A DNA stretch of 28,581 bases from a virus: positions 1 through 28,581 of the IMG/VR virus record IMGVR_UViG_3300008111_000216; one strand, written 5' to 3'. The first letter of the stretch is position 1, and each line of letters begins with the position of its first letter. A model generated the notes under the pieces. It was not told where the DNA came from. It worked only from the letters and a program-made list of their open reading frames with translations, and made no database searches. Positions 27,198 to 28,581 of this stretch are shown here, piece by piece. The position numbers and the translations under genes are program-made.

Positions 27198-27226
27198 ATT
27201 GTACTTTTAGTCGACTAAAATGTCAA
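27198..27226 (-). promoter_or_regulatory. Leaderless promoter of the terminase genes with a perfect palindromic spacer
   Basis: Minus strand: TTGACA (27226-27221), a 17-bp spacer and TACAAT (27203-27198), then 6 nt to ATG 27191. The spacer holds TTTTAGTCGACTAAAA (27205-27220), a perfect 16-bp palindrome and an obvious operator candidate. Confidence 0.8.
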
Positions 27227-27555
27227 TTAGAATTAGCCTTAGCAATCTTAAGAAGAATTAAATAGCCTATCATGTCATCAATATCATTATCTCCAGCAAA
27301 GCCAGACCCATTCTTAATTCTATTTATCTTGTCATCAATACGAATCTTAATCTGCTCTTGATTATCCGCCTGCGAAAATATTCTAATTGGAGATAAGGCT
27401 GAGTCTCCGTAAGATATATTCTTTTCAATTAGCATCTGTGCCACCTCAAGACACTGGGTAATAATCTTATTTCCAGATGGTGCGTCTGTTGCCATTAGCT
27501 GTAAATCAGTTACCCATAACTGAAAACCATTTTGTTTATTTGGATATCCAAACAT
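27223..27555 (-). CDS. DUF1599 / nucleotide-modification-associated domain 1 protein
   Basis: 110 residues. NISYGDSALSP (47-57), RIDDKINRIKNG (72-83) and DNDIDDMIGYLILLKIA (89-105) are the family marks. The fold is related to MazG-type all-helical nucleotide pyrophosphatases, and the family (Nmad1) was named for its frequent linkage to nucleotide-modification genes in phages. Its biochemical role is not established. It overlaps the methyltransferase gene by 1 nt. Confidence 0.75.
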   Translation of the reverse strand: MFGYPNKQNGFQLWVTDLQLMATDAPSGNKIITQCLEVAQMLIEKNISYGDSALSPIRIFSQADNQEQIKIRIDDKINRIKNGSGFAGDNDIDDMIGYLILLKIAKANSN

Positions 27556-28106
27556 TATTCCGCCTTTTTGTTTAGTGTTGCAATAAAATGATCATCAATA
27601 GGGTTATTGGGATCTTTTGAATACTCTATGGTGTCTATTGTAAAATATTTTTCAACAATTGGCAACACCTGTGATGCAGAATGATCAATCCATGTTCGGC
27701 TATGAAGTACAAGCCTGTCCACTATTTGAGACAAATCTTTTAGATATGAGTTTAACTCCGCATCATCTATATGCTGAAATACAAGACTAGCTAATGCTAA
27801 ATTAAACTTAAACCCTTTTACGTAGTCCCAGTCGGTGGTATAGGATATATTATTTAATTTGTTTTCTTGTGGCACTAAACCTATCATGCTTGGGAGATCA
27901 AATGCAATAACCTTGTCATATGTTTCTGCAAGAGCTACGGAGTTTCTTCCGACCCCACATCCAAAATCTAATGCGGTCTCTCCATTTCCAAACAAAGATT
28001 TAATCTCATCATATACTGGCATATCTTTAAGTGGTCCACTGTATCCAGTAAGAATTAGATCTCCAGCTGTTTCTTTATTGGCGCCTAGCCATACGTCTTT
28101 GCTCAT
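27555..28106 (-). CDS. Class I SAM-dependent methyltransferase
   Basis: 183 residues. Motif I ALDFGCGVGRNSVAL (45-59), acidic end of strand 2 IAFDLP (72-77), and motif IV region LALASLVFQHI. No DNA-methylase (D/N)PPY motif, so small-molecule, protein or tailoring methylation is more likely than classical base methylation. It starts ATGA-coupled to the HTH protein and overlaps the Nmad1 gene. Confidence 0.8.
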   Translation of the reverse strand: MSKDVWLGANKETAGDLILTGYSGPLKDMPVYDEIKSLFGNGETALDFGCGVGRNSVALAETYDKVIAFDLPSMIGLVPQENKLNNISYTTDWDYVKGFKFNLALASLVFQHIDDAELNSYLKDLSQIVDRLVLHSRTWIDHSASQVLPIVEKYFTIDTIEYSKDPNNPIDDHFIATLNKKAE

Positions 28107-28249
28107 CTTTTTTTAATTAATCCAAACTGGTCTAAGTACCTTTGTATAGTCATTGCGGAAACTCCGCATTCTTTTCCGATCTCTGTAACGGTTTTCTTTT
28201 GAATCACATATCTTCTATAAAGCCACTCTTTGCTTTGATAATATTTCAT
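28103..28249 (-). CDS. Small helix-turn-helix protein, 48 residues
   Basis: Residues 17-43 (KKTVTEIGKECGVSAMTIQRYLDQFGL) form a canonical HTH of the resolvase or sigma-like type, preceded by EWLYRRYVI. Such single-HTH proteins occur next to HNH or RuvC genes in phages. Coupled on both sides by 3-4-nt overlaps (ATGA). It may be a small repressor or a DNA-targeting helper for the neighbouring resolvase. Confidence 0.7.
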   Translation of the reverse strand: MKYYQSKEWLYRRYVIQKKTVTEIGKECGVSAMTIQRYLDQFGLIKKR

Positions 28250-28581
28250 CTTTCAGTCAATACCTTGTTAGCATAATGTGCAATACCAAAGCTATCTGCA
28301 ACGTCAAAATCCACCACATTTAAATTATACTTTCTATTAAAGTAGTCAGCAGTTCTCTGCTTTCTCATATTGCGTAACTGATTCTTATACCAGGATTCTG
28401 CGTATCCTGGATTGGCTAATCTTATTGCAGACTTTTCATCTTTCGTTGGATTTTTGTTGCCAATGTGCGCCTGCCACGAGGATGGGCTAATAGTAATAAC
28501 CTTAGACCCAGTAGACATAAGCTCAGCAATAACAACTCCATAGACATAAGACAATTTTATCACAGCATCGGGTGATCTGAC
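28246..28581 (-). CDS. RuvC-like Holliday-junction resolvase (N-terminus outside window)
   Basis: The frame is open to the right edge; the visible 112 residues run to the stop at 28246. An internal GTG at 28563 is not needed as start. The C-terminal DFDVADSFGIAHYANKVL matches the last acidic motif (D-x-x-D) and helix of RuvC-family resolvases, and PSSWQAHIGNKNPTKDEKSAI fits the central region. The first catalytic Asp would lie off the window. It would resolve DNA branches before packaging, fitting its place ahead of the terminase genes. Confidence 0.75.
   Translation of the reverse strand, partial: VRSPDAVIKLSYVYGVVIAELMSTGSKVITISPSSWQAHIGNKNPTKDEKSAIRLANPGYAESWYKNQLRNMRKQRTADYFNRKYNLNVVDFDVADSFGIAHYANKVLTER

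Overview
The window looks like part of the genome of a tailed double-stranded DNA phage (Caudoviricetes) infecting a low-GC actinobacterium. The phage assignment rests on a large and a small terminase subunit, a CHAP endolysin beside two holin-like proteins, tail-type beta proteins, tRNA genes and tightly overlapping small genes. The actinobacterial host is inferred from a WhiB-like protein, a proteasome-like Ntn hydrolase, a possible Lsr2-type DNA-binding mini-protein and several small zinc proteins that I recognise only as actinophage-type families. The sequence is AT-rich, which suggests a free-living aquatic actinobacterium rather than a streptomycete or mycobacterium; that is inference. 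No integrase, portal or major capsid gene is visible, so this is only part of the genome.

Layout: a short rightward block (1-1424) carries six small genes, one cut by the edge. It converges on a leftward block that fills the rest (28581 down to 2028). The two meet at a 600-bp AT-rich non-coding segment (1425-2027) with consensus DnaA boxes and 49-bp composite direct repeats, which I read as a candidate replication origin or control region. In the order they are transcribed, the leftward genes are: RuvC-like resolvase (partial), HTH protein, methyltransferase, DUF1599/Nmad1-like protein, terminase small and large subunits, a zinc protein, two paralogous SGNH-like proteins, a NodU/TobZ-type carbamoyltransferase, a tRNA(CAU), a small protein ending inside a tRNA-like minihelix, tRNA-Arg(UCU), Hsp20, a luciferase-like monooxygenase, an FmdB-like zinc ribbon, two tail-type proteins, a secreted PA14/coiled-coil protein, two holin-like proteins, the endolysin, a 2OG-Fe(II) oxygenase and a thermonuclease. 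One rightward gene (a second 2OG-Fe(II) oxygenase, 12676-13395) interrupts the block. After it come WhiB, the Ntn hydrolase, a secreted subtilase, thioredoxin, a secreted Ala/Thr-rich protein and many small zinc-ribbon or membrane proteins.

Regulation: promoters are sigma70-like (TTGACA-type -35, 16-18 bp spacer, TATAAT). They fall into two classes. In one, the -10 hexamer is followed by 6-7 nt and then the start codon, which implies leaderless mRNAs (about ten genes). In the other there is a leader with a hairpin near the mRNA 5' end and a good Shine-Dalgarno. The most unusual items are the composite repeats, the tRNA-like acceptor/T-arm element next to tRNA-Arg, the structured GC-rich leader of the monooxygenase gene, the palindrome-bearing leaderless promoter of the terminase genes, and the SGNH/carbamoyltransferase cluster.

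All calls come from reading the sequence. No database search or folding program was run, and family assignments rest on motif recognition.
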